This document shows, piece after piece, positions 1 through 7,061 of a DNA stretch of 64,000 nt. Made by a program: the position numbers and the translations under genes. Where the stretch lies: positions 1-64,000 of the forward strand of contig CAKUZR010000006.1 in assembly GCA_934718065.1 (NCBI GenBank), given 5' to 3'. The notes below the pieces were generated by a model, which was not told the DNA's origin, ran no database searches, and was given only the letters and a program-made list of their open reading frames with translations. Each line of letters starts with the position of its first letter. Position 1 is the stretch's first letter. This stretch comes from an uncultured Treponema sp. GTDB taxonomy: Bacteria; Spirochaetota; Spirochaetia; Treponematales; Treponemataceae.

Positions 1-120
1 GGAAAAAGCGTCTGGAAGTCGCCGGCACATTGTGAAGACCGCAAAACCTACAAAGATGAAAAAGACTTTTTTATAAAATGGAAGAATGCCCGGATTGAGT
101 GGCTCTCCTCCGCCCTTTAG
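1..120 (+). CDS. C-terminal end of a truncated gene, possibly CotH-like
   Basis: Frame 1 is open from the first base to a TAG stop at 118-120 and encodes 39 residues, rich in Lys and Trp, ending in R-I-E-W-L-S-S-A-L. An R-I-x-W-[LM] ending is common at the C-terminus of CotH-type kinase-fold proteins, which Treponema often carries with Ig-like domains. This resemblance is weak and rests on a few residues. The start and most of the protein lie outside the window, so the function cannot be settled here. Confidence 0.4.
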   Translation, partial: GKSVWKSPAHCEDRKTYKDEKDFFIKWKNARIEWLSSAL

Positions 121-308
121 GGCTCGCCGCACCGCACCACGCCCCAGCACGCCACGTTTTTTTCACGCCATTGAAAATAATGCTGGACAAATCCACTTTT
201 CAAAAGTGGATTTGTCCAGCATTTGACAGATTATCTTAATCTCCATTAATTTAATGACCATTAAAATAATACCACGATTGATGATTTACCTGAACTTTTT
301 CTGGAAAA
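121..308. other. Intergenic stretch with GC-rich segment and palindrome
   Basis: Between the truncated gene and the ATPase gene. Positions 110-156 are markedly GC-rich (CGCC, CCGC and CACG runs) in an otherwise AT-rich background and include a short CCCTTTAGGG palindrome at the stop codon. The 41-nt palindrome at 181-221 follows. No open frame with coding character was seen. Confidence 0.4.
181..221. repeat. 41-nt perfect palindrome, copy 1
   Basis: Two perfectly complementary 20-nt arms surround a single central C (position 201). The left arm begins TGCTGGACAA and ends CACTTTT. A near-identical copy lies at 1486-1526 in inverted orientation (its centre is G), so the pair brackets the ATPase gene. 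On the minus strand this copy lies about 90 bases past the ATPase stop and could fold as a transcript end, but it lacks a proper T-run. Confidence 0.85.
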
Positions 309-1475
309 CTAAAATATTTCAGACCACGGAATGATTTTTCCGTATTTTGTTGAAAAGCTCTGCGTTCCGTCGAATATGACAGTCCTTGTGTTTTCTGTGT
401 TTTCAGGAAGTTTGCTCCATTTTTCCAGATTGGAAAAATAATCAAGGCTCATTGTCTGGCCGGATCTAATTTCGTATGCGTTTATGGTTTCCTTGCCGCC
501 TTCTGACACTGATGTTTTCAGCAAGTCTATTTCAAGTCCGGTTTTGTCGCGCCAGTAAGAAAAATCAGGCTCATTTCCGCGGTTGTATTCATTGTACATA
601 AACTGGTTTATCACCATGTTTTCAAAAATATTTCCGCGCAGATAATGAGTTGCCAGCTGGCCGCTGTTTTTTATTCCAAGAAGATAGCAGGCTAGCCCCG
701 TGTCTGTGAAATATATTTTCGGCGCTTTTGTAAGTCTTTTGGAAAAATTCCTGAAATCAGGCTTTAGCTTGTGTATTATAAAACTTGTTTCAAGAAGGCT
801 CAGCCATCTGTTTGCAGTTGTTGCGGAAATTCCGCAGTCGTTTGCAAGGGATGCCATATTTGCAAGCTGCCCGATTCTTCCTGCGCACAGTTTTATGAAT
901 TTTGTAAAAAGCGAAAGGTCGCCTATGTTTTCAAGATTCCTGATATCTCTCTGGACGTATGTTTCAAAATAATCTGCGTAATATCTTTCAGGCGGAATAT
1001 TTTTGTCGTAAATTCGCGGATAACCGCCGGTGAACATCTGGGCGTCTGTGGTCGTTTTTGCGAGCAAAGAATTTTTCAGCTCAGAAACGGAAAGCGGCAT
1101 AAGTTTAAGCACAGAGCATCTTCCGGCAAGCGACTGTGAAATTGATTTCATCAGCTGGAAATTCTGTGAGCCTGAAAGCACGTACTGGCCGGAATTGCCT
1201 GTTTTGTCAACCTGCGTCTGAAGATAGGAAAAAAGCTCGGGGATTCGCTGTGCCTCGTCAATAATAGTGTGTTCCGGATAAGTTGAAAGAAATCCTTTCG
1301 GGTCAGTTCTGCAGAATTCCCTGATATCCGGGTCTTCCAATGAAACATAATTCCATTCCGGAAGAATATTTTTCAGAAAAGTTGATTTTCCAGACTGCCT
1401 TGGCCCGGTAAGAGTTGCAATCGGGTAATATTTTAGAATTTTAAAAAATTCGGATTCAATCTGCCGTTTTATCAT
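309..1475 (-). CDS. AAA ATPase with C-terminal DUF4143
   Basis: A 388-residue protein of the AAA_14/DUF4143 family, common stand-alone ATPases of prokaryotes whose biological role is poorly known. The Walker A loop G-P-R-Q-S-G-K-S-T lies near residue 25 and Walker B (T-I-I-D-E-A-Q) near residue 72. A sensor-like S-G-S-Q-N follows, and the C-terminal half has the DUF4143 pattern, including the L-E-T-S-F-I-I-H-K-L segment and a D-T-G-L-A motif. Length is normal for the family. Start ATG 1475 has no Shine-Dalgarno sequence; a TATATT box lies six bases upstream, so the message may be leaderless. The gene is single and is enclosed by inverted copies of the same 41-nt palindrome. Such ATPases are often scattered by transfer, which fits, but mobility is only inferred. 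Confidence 0.85.
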   Translation of the reverse strand: MIKRQIESEFFKILKYYPIATLTGPRQSGKSTFLKNILPEWNYVSLEDPDIREFCRTDPKGFLSTYPEHTIIDEAQRIPELFSYLQTQVDKTGNSGQYVLSGSQNFQLMKSISQSLAGRCSVLKLMPLSVSELKNSLLAKTTTDAQMFTGGYPRIYDKNIPPERYYADYFETYVQRDIRNLENIGDLSLFTKFIKLCAGRIGQLANMASLANDCGISATTANRWLSLLETSFIIHKLKPDFRNFSKRLTKAPKIYFTDTGLACYLLGIKNSGQLATHYLRGNIFENMVINQFMYNEYNRGNEPDFSYWRDKTGLEIDLLKTSVSEGGKETINAYEIRSGQTMSLDYFSNLEKWSKLPENTENTRTVIFDGTQSFSTKYGKIIPWSEIF

Positions 1476-1481
1476 ATAAAA

Positions 1482-1510
1482 AATATACTGGACAAATCCA
1501 CTTTTGAAAA
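1482..1510 (-). promoter_or_regulatory. Promoter of the ATPase gene inside palindrome copy 2
   Basis: On the minus strand, -10 TATATT (1482-1487) is separated by 17 bases from a weak -35 TTTTCA (1505-1510) that is the centre of the palindrome. ATG 1475 begins six bases after the -10. The overlap suggests that the palindrome may also act as an operator; that part is inference. Confidence 0.4.
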
Positions 1511-1526
1511 GTGGATTTGTCCGACA
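1486..1526. repeat. 41-nt palindrome, copy 2
   Basis: Same sequence as 181-221 but inverted (centre G at 1506). Perfect arms run 1490-1505 and 1507-1522, and only the outermost bases differ from copy 1 (3 of 41). It sits immediately upstream of the ATPase start and covers that gene's putative promoter. Confidence 0.85.
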
Positions 1527-1582
1527 TTTTCTGTTCGCAGAAAGCCCGGCGGCTCAACTTTTAAAAATAACAAATCTTTAAT

Positions 1583-1610
1583 TTGACTTATAGAAAATAG
1601 GCCTTAAACT
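1583..1610 (+). promoter_or_regulatory. Promoter of the lipoprotein array
   Basis: TTGACT (1583-1588) and TAAACT (1605-1610), spacer 16. The AT-rich stretch just upstream (1564-1584, beginning AAATAACAAA) is nearly identical to the stretch preceding the promoter at 10697, which supports both as real, related promoters. No other good promoter was seen before the genes at 3415 and 7062. Confidence 0.55.
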
Positions 1611-1661
1611 TAATTGTGGAGATTTTTGTGCTCTGATTACAAAAAGTGTTTGTCTAGTCTG

Positions 1662-1698
1662 TATAAAAGCCCGGTGCGGGAAAAACCGGGTTCTTATA
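1662..1698 (+). promoter_or_regulatory. Leader hairpin with UGCGGGAAAAA loop, copy 1
   Basis: Stem CCCGG (1670-1674) pairs with CCGGG (1686-1690), extended outward by A/U pairs to about 1662/1698. The 11-nt loop is TGCGGGAAAAA (1675-1685). The loop sequence recurs at 13677 and 17157 on stems of different sequence. It lies 53 nt upstream of the lipoprotein start at 1738. Confidence 0.6.
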
Positions 1699-1737
1699 AA
1701 CAATTTGCTTTTATTATTAAAAAGTTTGGAGGAAAAA

Positions 1738-3326
1738 ATGAAAAAAGCAGTTCGCTTGGTGCTGTCTTTATTTTCAGCCTTGTCGCTGATGTTCTTGTCT
1801 TGTTCAACGGATTCTAGCGGTGGGGGGGGAGCAGCCCGGAATTTGATGTAATTGTCTGCGATACTAAAGGTTCTGAAAAATCAGATTGGGAACGAAAATC
1901 AACTGAGCAGGTATATATTTGTATTACCAGCACTAATTATTTAACTGATTTGGAAGTAAAAAACGTATATTATACCGATGAACTTGAAGATATAAGTTTT
2001 GATGTTGTTGATAAGTATGTTGATACTGCAAAGGTTTATAGAATTAACTTGAATAGTTTTACAACAAAAGCTGGCTCTTATAACTGTACTGTGGTTGTTG
2101 CATCAAAATCTAATCCAGATAAGAAAACAACTATTAATTTTACAGTAAAAATAACAGGTTCTTCTAGCCAGGATGAAGTTGCTGTTCCGGAAATTACTAA
2201 GCAGCCTGCTGCAGGAAAAAAATATTATCAGCAGAACGAAACTATTGACGCATTGAAAGTTGAAGCAACAATTTCAAAAGGAAACATTGCTTATCAGTGG
2301 TATAAAGATGATAATTCTGTTTCTGATGCAACATCTGCTTCTTATACACCAACAGAAAAAGGCGTTTACTATGTAAGAGTTTCCAATGCTTCTGATTCAG
2401 CAAAATATGTAGATTCTAATAAAGTTTCTATTGTTGTTCTTGCTGCAGGAGACCTGGTTCCGCCTTCAATTACTAAGGATTTGCCGGAAACAATTTCTTA
2501 TGACAAGACTTCTGATATTGAAGCGCTTGAAATCACAGCGAAACCAGCCGAAGGAACTGTTAATTATCAGTGGTATAAAGATGATAATCCTGTTTCTGGC
2601 GAAACATCTGCTTCTTATAAACCTGATGCATTTGGCTCTTACTATTGTGAAGTCTGGGCTGTGTCTGGAGAAAAGAAATCTCAGAAAGTTATTTCAAAAA
2701 CTGTAAAAATTGAGGAAAAAGAAATTTCAATTGAAATCAGCGGATTGGCAGATGAAGCATATCTTGGAGATACATTGTCTGTTAGGGCAATTATAAATGT
2801 TGAGGTAACTTCTATAGAATATCAGTGGTATAAAGCAGGAGCAGTTTCTTCTGGCTCTGATGAAATTATTGATGGTGCAACATCTGCTTCTTATACACCG
2901 ACAGAAGAGGGAAATTATAAGTGTAAAATAACTGTAACCTCTAAAGGTGGTAATACAAAAGTAGCTGACAATAGCGGTACTTGTACAGTAAAAGAAAAAC
3001 TGCCGGATGATCCAGCAACTCCTGTAATTACTTCTAAGCCATCTGATGTTACTTGCAAAAAAGGTGGAAAGATAGAACTTTCTGTTGTTGCGAATGTTAC
3101 TGACGGCGGAAAACTTTCTTATCAGTGGAAAAAGAACGGACAGGCACTTTCCGGCGCAACATCTGCAACTTATTCAATTGCAAAAGCTGCAACAACTGAT
3201 AGTGGAACTTATACAGTAGTTGTTACAAATACATTGAATGAAAAAACAGCAACAGCTGAAGCCAGCGCAACAGTTACAGTTTCAAGCGGAACTGGTGGTG
3301 CGGGTGGTACTGTTGATTTCAACTAA
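1738..3326 (+). CDS. Ig-repeat lipoprotein, frameshifted at a G8 tract
   Basis: ATG 1738, preceded by GGAGG, begins a typical lipoprotein signal: M-K-K-A-V, a hydrophobic stretch, then L-M-F-L-S-C with the acylated Cys at residue 22. After S-S-G-G-G-G the frame breaks at eight G (1822-1829) and ends at TAA 1849. The frame starting at 1830 is open without interruption to TAA 3326, with no start codon or ribosome site of its own near the junction, so the two parts are one gene off by one base. With nine or six G the product would be a lipoprotein of about 529 residues. The mature part holds four Ig-like repeats marked by Y-Q-W-Y-K, T-S-A-S-Y and G-x-Y, with no enzyme domain. It is first in the starch lipoprotein array but lacks that array's shared N-terminal module. 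Adhesion or glycan binding is a guess. Phase variation, pseudogene or homopolymer read error are all possible. Confidence 0.75.
1822..1829 (+). repeat. Poly-G tract (G8) at the frameshift
   Basis: Eight consecutive G immediately after the lipobox Cys codon and a short Ser/Gly linker. The signal-peptide frame and the long downstream frame meet exactly here. T. pallidum is known to vary expression through poly-G length, but there mostly in promoters; here the tract is inside the coding sequence. Confidence 0.9.
2292..2635 (+). repeat. Near-identical DNA repeats within Ig domains
   Basis: The segment beginning TATCAGTGGTATAAAGATGA at about 2293 recurs at about 2566 with only a few changes over some 55 bases. 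A shorter, more diverged copy starts at about 2821. Each encodes the Y-Q-W-Y-K to T-S-A-S-Y core of one Ig-like domain. Such similarity at DNA level would allow domain gain or loss by recombination. Confidence 0.7.
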
Positions 3327-3337
3327 CCGTTAGAAAA

Positions 3338-3388
3338 CAAGAGGCTGGCAAAGTGAAGCGTTCTTCAATGCCGGCTTCTTGCTTTTAT
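3338..3388 (+). terminator. Intrinsic terminator after the Ig lipoprotein
   Basis: A 13-bp stem (3338-3350 with 3369-3381, two G-U pairs) encloses an 18-nt loop that can itself pair (GAAG/CTTC). It is followed by CTTTTATCTTTTATTTTTC. No promoter is obvious between it and ATG 3415, so read-through into the amylase gene may be partial. Confidence 0.75.
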
Positions 3389-3414
3389 CTTTTATTTTTC
3401 TTTTGGATTGTAAA

Positions 3415-6400
3415 ATGAAAAAACTAAAAACATTTCTTGCGGCCATATCGGTCGCTCTTGTTGCGCTCGCCGGGTGCAGCAATAATATAGAAGAAATTGA
3501 TTCTGCTTCTCATGTTTCAAAAAAATATGGCTCGCTTACGATTGTTAATGGAAATACTCCTAGTTCAGAATCAAGAGCAATTGACGTTTCAACTTTGACA
3601 ACTTCAACCGTAACTATAAGCGGTGCTGGAATGACTGATATAGTAGAGAAAAATATTCCAATTTTAAATGGACAAGGTTCTTTTACTATTAACAATATTC
3701 CTGTTGGCAATAACAGAATTGTAACCGTAAAGTCGAATATTGACGGTGCTGTTATACGTCAGATTGTAGATATAAATGAAGGTGCTGAAAATTCGGTTTC
3801 CGTAAACTGGAGCACAACCGCTTTGGCAAATGTTTACTATGAGCTTTTAAAGCTGGGCGTTAATATCAGTTTGTACGGCGATTCGGAAAAAGCTAGTATT
3901 GAAAAATTGATTCCAGCTGAAACGCATGCAAGTTTGATTAATGCTGAAAAAATCGCTTCTGACTATAAGAACGGAACAAGCTCGGGTTCGTATCTTTTGA
4001 ATTACGGAACTGTAAAAGTCAATGCTGAAAAAGTAAGCGGCTATACTGTTCAAGTTACTGATATTTCATCTGAAAGAAAGACAGTTTCTTCTGATTCTGA
4101 ATCTTTTGACTTGAAAGCATATCCTGGAGAATGGAAGGTTTTTGTCTATGATTCTTCCAACTCAAAAGTAAGTTCAAAAGACGTTCTTGTTGTGTCTGGA
4201 AAAGAAACAAAAATAGATGTTTCTTATTCTGATGCTGGAAGCGGATATGATTTTTCAGGCAAGACAATAATTTTTGTAAAAGCAGCTTCTGCTCCGGACA
4301 TCTGGGCTTGGGAAGCAGACGGTGTTGAATTGTCAAAAAAAGCTGGCGGAGAATGGAGTAAATCTTCTGTCGCTACAAAAATGACGGCTGTTTCTTCAGA
4401 ATATATGCAGGATTCTAGCGGCTGGTACATGATTGATTATTCTAGCTATGCAACAGGAAAGACAATTAAATTCAAGCTTAATTGGGCTGGAAGTGAAATT
4501 TCTGGCACGGCTGGAACTTTCTGGTATGACGGAACTTCTTCTTCTGGAACAAATCCTTCGCCTGTCAGCGGAGAAGCAAAACTTTCAGTTTCTGTAATAA
4601 ATCCTGATGTTCCTGTTGCCGGTGTTAAAATTTATGTTTCCGCAGATTCTGCGCCGACTATCTGGTTGTGGCAGGCTTCTGGCAAGGAAACTACAAAACT
4701 TATGGGCTATTCTTGGGCTGAACAGCCAAAAATGACGGCTGCAAAAGACTTGAAAAACAATGAGAACTGGTACGTTTTTGAACCGGATCAGGACTGCTAT
4801 ACTTCTGGAAAGGAATTTACATTTATTTTGAACAGCAGCAGCGGGAATATTTCTTCTGGAAAATCAGCTACATTCTGGTATGATGCAAAAGGTGTTTGCG
4901 GTGCGGAAAAAGCATTCTATGATTCAGATCCTACAACAAAACCTGAGCCTGTTGTTCCTTCAATAACATTGAAACCTTCAGACGGAAGCAAGGTAAAAAC
5001 CACGGATTCTATTTATATAACATTTACAAATGGAAATGATACAATTTCAAGCGCAAAAGTTACAATCAATGGAGAAGAATTTGATATGGGAACTTCTGCC
5101 GGCACATTCTCAAAATCTTTGAAGGGCTTGGGAATTACGGAAGATGGAAAAACAATTACAGTTTCTGCAACAGTTGTAAATTCAATAGGTTCTGCAACAG
5201 AAAGTGCAACTTATACAAGCAAATATGTTGACCCTTCAAAAGTTGATACATTCACTTGGGATAATGTGAATGCTTACTTTGTTCTTACAGACCGCTTCTA
5301 TAATGGTGATACTTCAAACGACCATTCTTATTATAGAAAGAATGGTTTGAGCGGTGATGAAAATGTTGCGACTTTCCACGGCGGCGATATTGCCGGTCTT
5401 ACGCAGAAACTTGATTATTTTGACAAGCTTGGTGTAAATGCAATTTGGATTACGGCTCCTTACGAGCAGGCGCACGGATGGGTTGGCGGAAAGAACGGCG
5501 CGTTCCCTCATTATGCGTTCCATGGATATTATACACTTGACTGGACTAGCATGGATCAGAATATGGGTACAGTTGAAGAGCTTAGGACTTTTGTAAATGC
5601 GTGCCATTCTAAAGGAATCCGTGTAATTCTGGATGTCGTTATGAATCATGTTGGCTATAACAACACTCAGGATATGGTTACATTCAGCTATGGATATACT
5701 GAGCATAAGGAAAATGGCTGGCTTGAAAAAACTGACGGAAAATGGAATGCAAACGACACTGTAAAATGGGATAACTCTTACTGGGATAATTCTTGGTTTG
5801 GTCCGTGGATTCGTTCATTTGGTTATGAAAGCGGTTCTGAATACGGCGGAAGCTGCGGTGGATTGCCTGATGTAAAAACTGAGCTGACAAGCAGCGTTGG
5901 AATGGCTCCTGTTCTTAATACAAAATGGAACAAGGTCGACTCGGCTGAGTATAAGGCTAAATATTACAATCCTTCTGTTTCAAAAGCTGACTGGAACGGT
6001 TATTCCGGCGACTACAGAACGGACAAGGATATTGCTCCTGCTGATTATCAGGTTGTATGGCTTTCTGCTTGGGTTCGTGAGCTGGGTATTGACGGTTTCC
6101 GCTGTGATACTGCAAAGCACGTTGAGCCGTTCCGCTGGGGACAGCTTAAGGTTGCTTGTACAGATGCCCTTGAAAAGTGGAGAAACGATTCTTCTAAAGA
6201 CAAAACTTACAACGGTGTTGACACTGGCGCAGCTGACTGGGATGAATCATTCTGGATGACTGGTGAATGTTTTGGCTGGACGGCTACATCTGGACAGGGC
6301 GATTATTATACTACTGGAAAATTTGACAGCATGATTAATTTCAGTTTCAATGGTTCGGCTGGAGCGGGAACTTCTTCTGGATATCCAAGTGAAAACACAT

Positions 6401-6975
6401 GGGAAAGCTATCTGAGCATCAACAATAATGCTGACTCTGATGGAAATGGAAACAGAAACAATGTTCTGACTTATGTTTCAAGCCATGATACAAAACTTTG
6501 CCGAGTTTCTAATCAAAGTGAAGTAGGAACAATGCTTACGCTTTTGCCGGGCGGTGTTCAGATTTACTACGGTGATGAAACCAGCCGTCCGTTGGCATAC
6601 ACTGGATGTGGCGATACTGATATGGCGACCCGTGGTGATTTCAACTGGGATGCCGCAAACGACGCGACTGCAACTCACTGGGGCAAGGTTGGAACGTTCC
6701 GCAAGTTCAATCCGGCGGTTGGAGCGGGAACTGGCTCGGCTACAAAGCGAAAGTACAGCGGAGCGGCCGGGGAAAACTGTGTTGCAATCGGAATCAGCGG
6801 CACTTCTGTTGATGTGAGCGGCTTGTTCAGCGACGGAACAACGGTTTACAACTGGTACGATGGAAAATCTGCGGTTGTAAGCGGCGGAAAAGTTACTTCA
6901 TTTGCCGGCGGAACAACAAACCAGCCGATTCTTGTGAGCGACAAAAATCCTGCTGACTACGGCGTAACATTCTAA
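3415..6975 (+). CDS. MalS-like alpha-amylase lipoprotein (GH13)
   Basis: An 1186-residue lipoprotein that should cut alpha-1,4 links of starch outside the cytoplasm. Order: signal with lipobox A-L-A-G-C (Cys20); shared N-terminal module (~38-275); two copies of a putative starch-binding module with F-V-K-A and I-W-A-W motifs (~281-378, ~403-502); an Ig-like domain (~511-607); GH13 catalytic domain from ~614. The catalytic part closely follows E. coli MalS (subfamily GH13_19): F-H-G-G-D, A-P-Y-E-Q, H-G-W-V-G-G and D-V-V-M-N-H (~739). The nucleophile lies in F-R-C-D (~893), the acid/base in G-E-C-F-G (~949) and the third carboxylate in S-S-H-D (~1022). An in-frame start at 3379 exists, but 3415 gives the M-K-K-L lipoprotein signal. 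MalS of E. coli is soluble and periplasmic, whereas this one is lipid-anchored. Confidence 0.92.
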   Translation: MKKLKTFLAAISVALVALAGCSNNIEEIDSASHVSKKYGSLTIVNGNTPSSESRAIDVSTLTTSTVTISGAGMTDIVEKNIPILNGQGSFTINNIPVGNNRIVTVKSNIDGAVIRQIVDINEGAENSVSVNWSTTALANVYYELLKLGVNISLYGDSEKASIEKLIPAETHASLINAEKIASDYKNGTSSGSYLLNYGTVKVNAEKVSGYTVQVTDISSERKTVSSDSESFDLKAYPGEWKVFVYDSSNSKVSSKDVLVVSGKETKIDVSYSDAGSGYDFSGKTIIFVKAASAPDIWAWEADGVELSKKAGGEWSKSSVATKMTAVSSEYMQDSSGWYMIDYSSYATGKTIKFKLNWAGSEISGTAGTFWYDGTSSSGTNPSPVSGEAKLSVSVINPDVPVAGVKIYVSADSAPTIWLWQASGKETTKLMGYSWAEQPKMTAAKDLKNNENWYVFEPDQDCYTSGKEFTFILNSSSGNISSGKSATFWYDAKGVCGAEKAFYDSDPTTKPEPVVPSITLKPSDGSKVKTTDSIYITFTNGNDTISSAKVTINGEEFDMGTSAGTFSKSLKGLGITEDGKTITVSATVVNSIGSATESATYTSKYVDPSKVDTFTWDNVNAYFVLTDRFYNGDTSNDHSYYRKNGLSGDENVATFHGGDIAGLTQKLDYFDKLGVNAIWITAPYEQAHGWVGGKNGAFPHYAFHGYYTLDWTSMDQNMGTVEELRTFVNACHSKGIRVILDVVMNHVGYNNTQDMVTFSYGYTEHKENGWLEKTDGKWNANDTVKWDNSYWDNSWFGPWIRSFGYESGSEYGGSCGGLPDVKTELTSSVGMAPVLNTKWNKVDSAEYKAKYYNPSVSKADWNGYSGDYRTDKDIAPADYQVVWLSAWVRELGIDGFRCDTAKHVEPFRWGQLKVACTDALEKWRNDSSKDKTYNGVDTGAADWDESFWMTGECFGWTATSGQGDYYTTGKFDSMINFSFNGSAGAGTSSGYPSENTWESYLSINNNADSDGNGNRNNVLTYVSSHDTKLCRVSNQSEVGTMLTLLPGGVQIYYGDETSRPLAYTGCGDTDMATRGDFNWDAANDATATHWGKVGTFRKFNPAVGAGTGSATKRKYSGAAGENCVAIGISGTSVDVSGLFSDGTTVYNWYDGKSAVVSGGKVTSFAGGTTNQPILVSDKNPADYGVTF

Positions 6976-6998
6976 AACTAAAAGTTTTAAACAAACTG

Positions 6999-7040
6999 AA
7001 TGGCACGAAACTGGAGGGAACTTTTTCGTGCCATTTTTTT
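6999..7040 (+). terminator. Intrinsic terminator between two amylase genes
   Basis: A perfect 12-bp stem (6999-7010 AATGGCACGAAA with 7024-7035), 13-nt loop, followed by seven T. Only 22 bases separate its end from ATG 7062, and no separate promoter is apparent, so it probably attenuates rather than ends an operon. Confidence 0.85.
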
Positions 7041-7061
7041 CTTGTAAATAAGGTTAGGAAA

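Noticed and set aside
1614..1817. Open frame over the start of the Ig lipoprotein
   Set aside because: It is in another frame from the clear signal peptide starting at 1738 and contains no recognisable domain.
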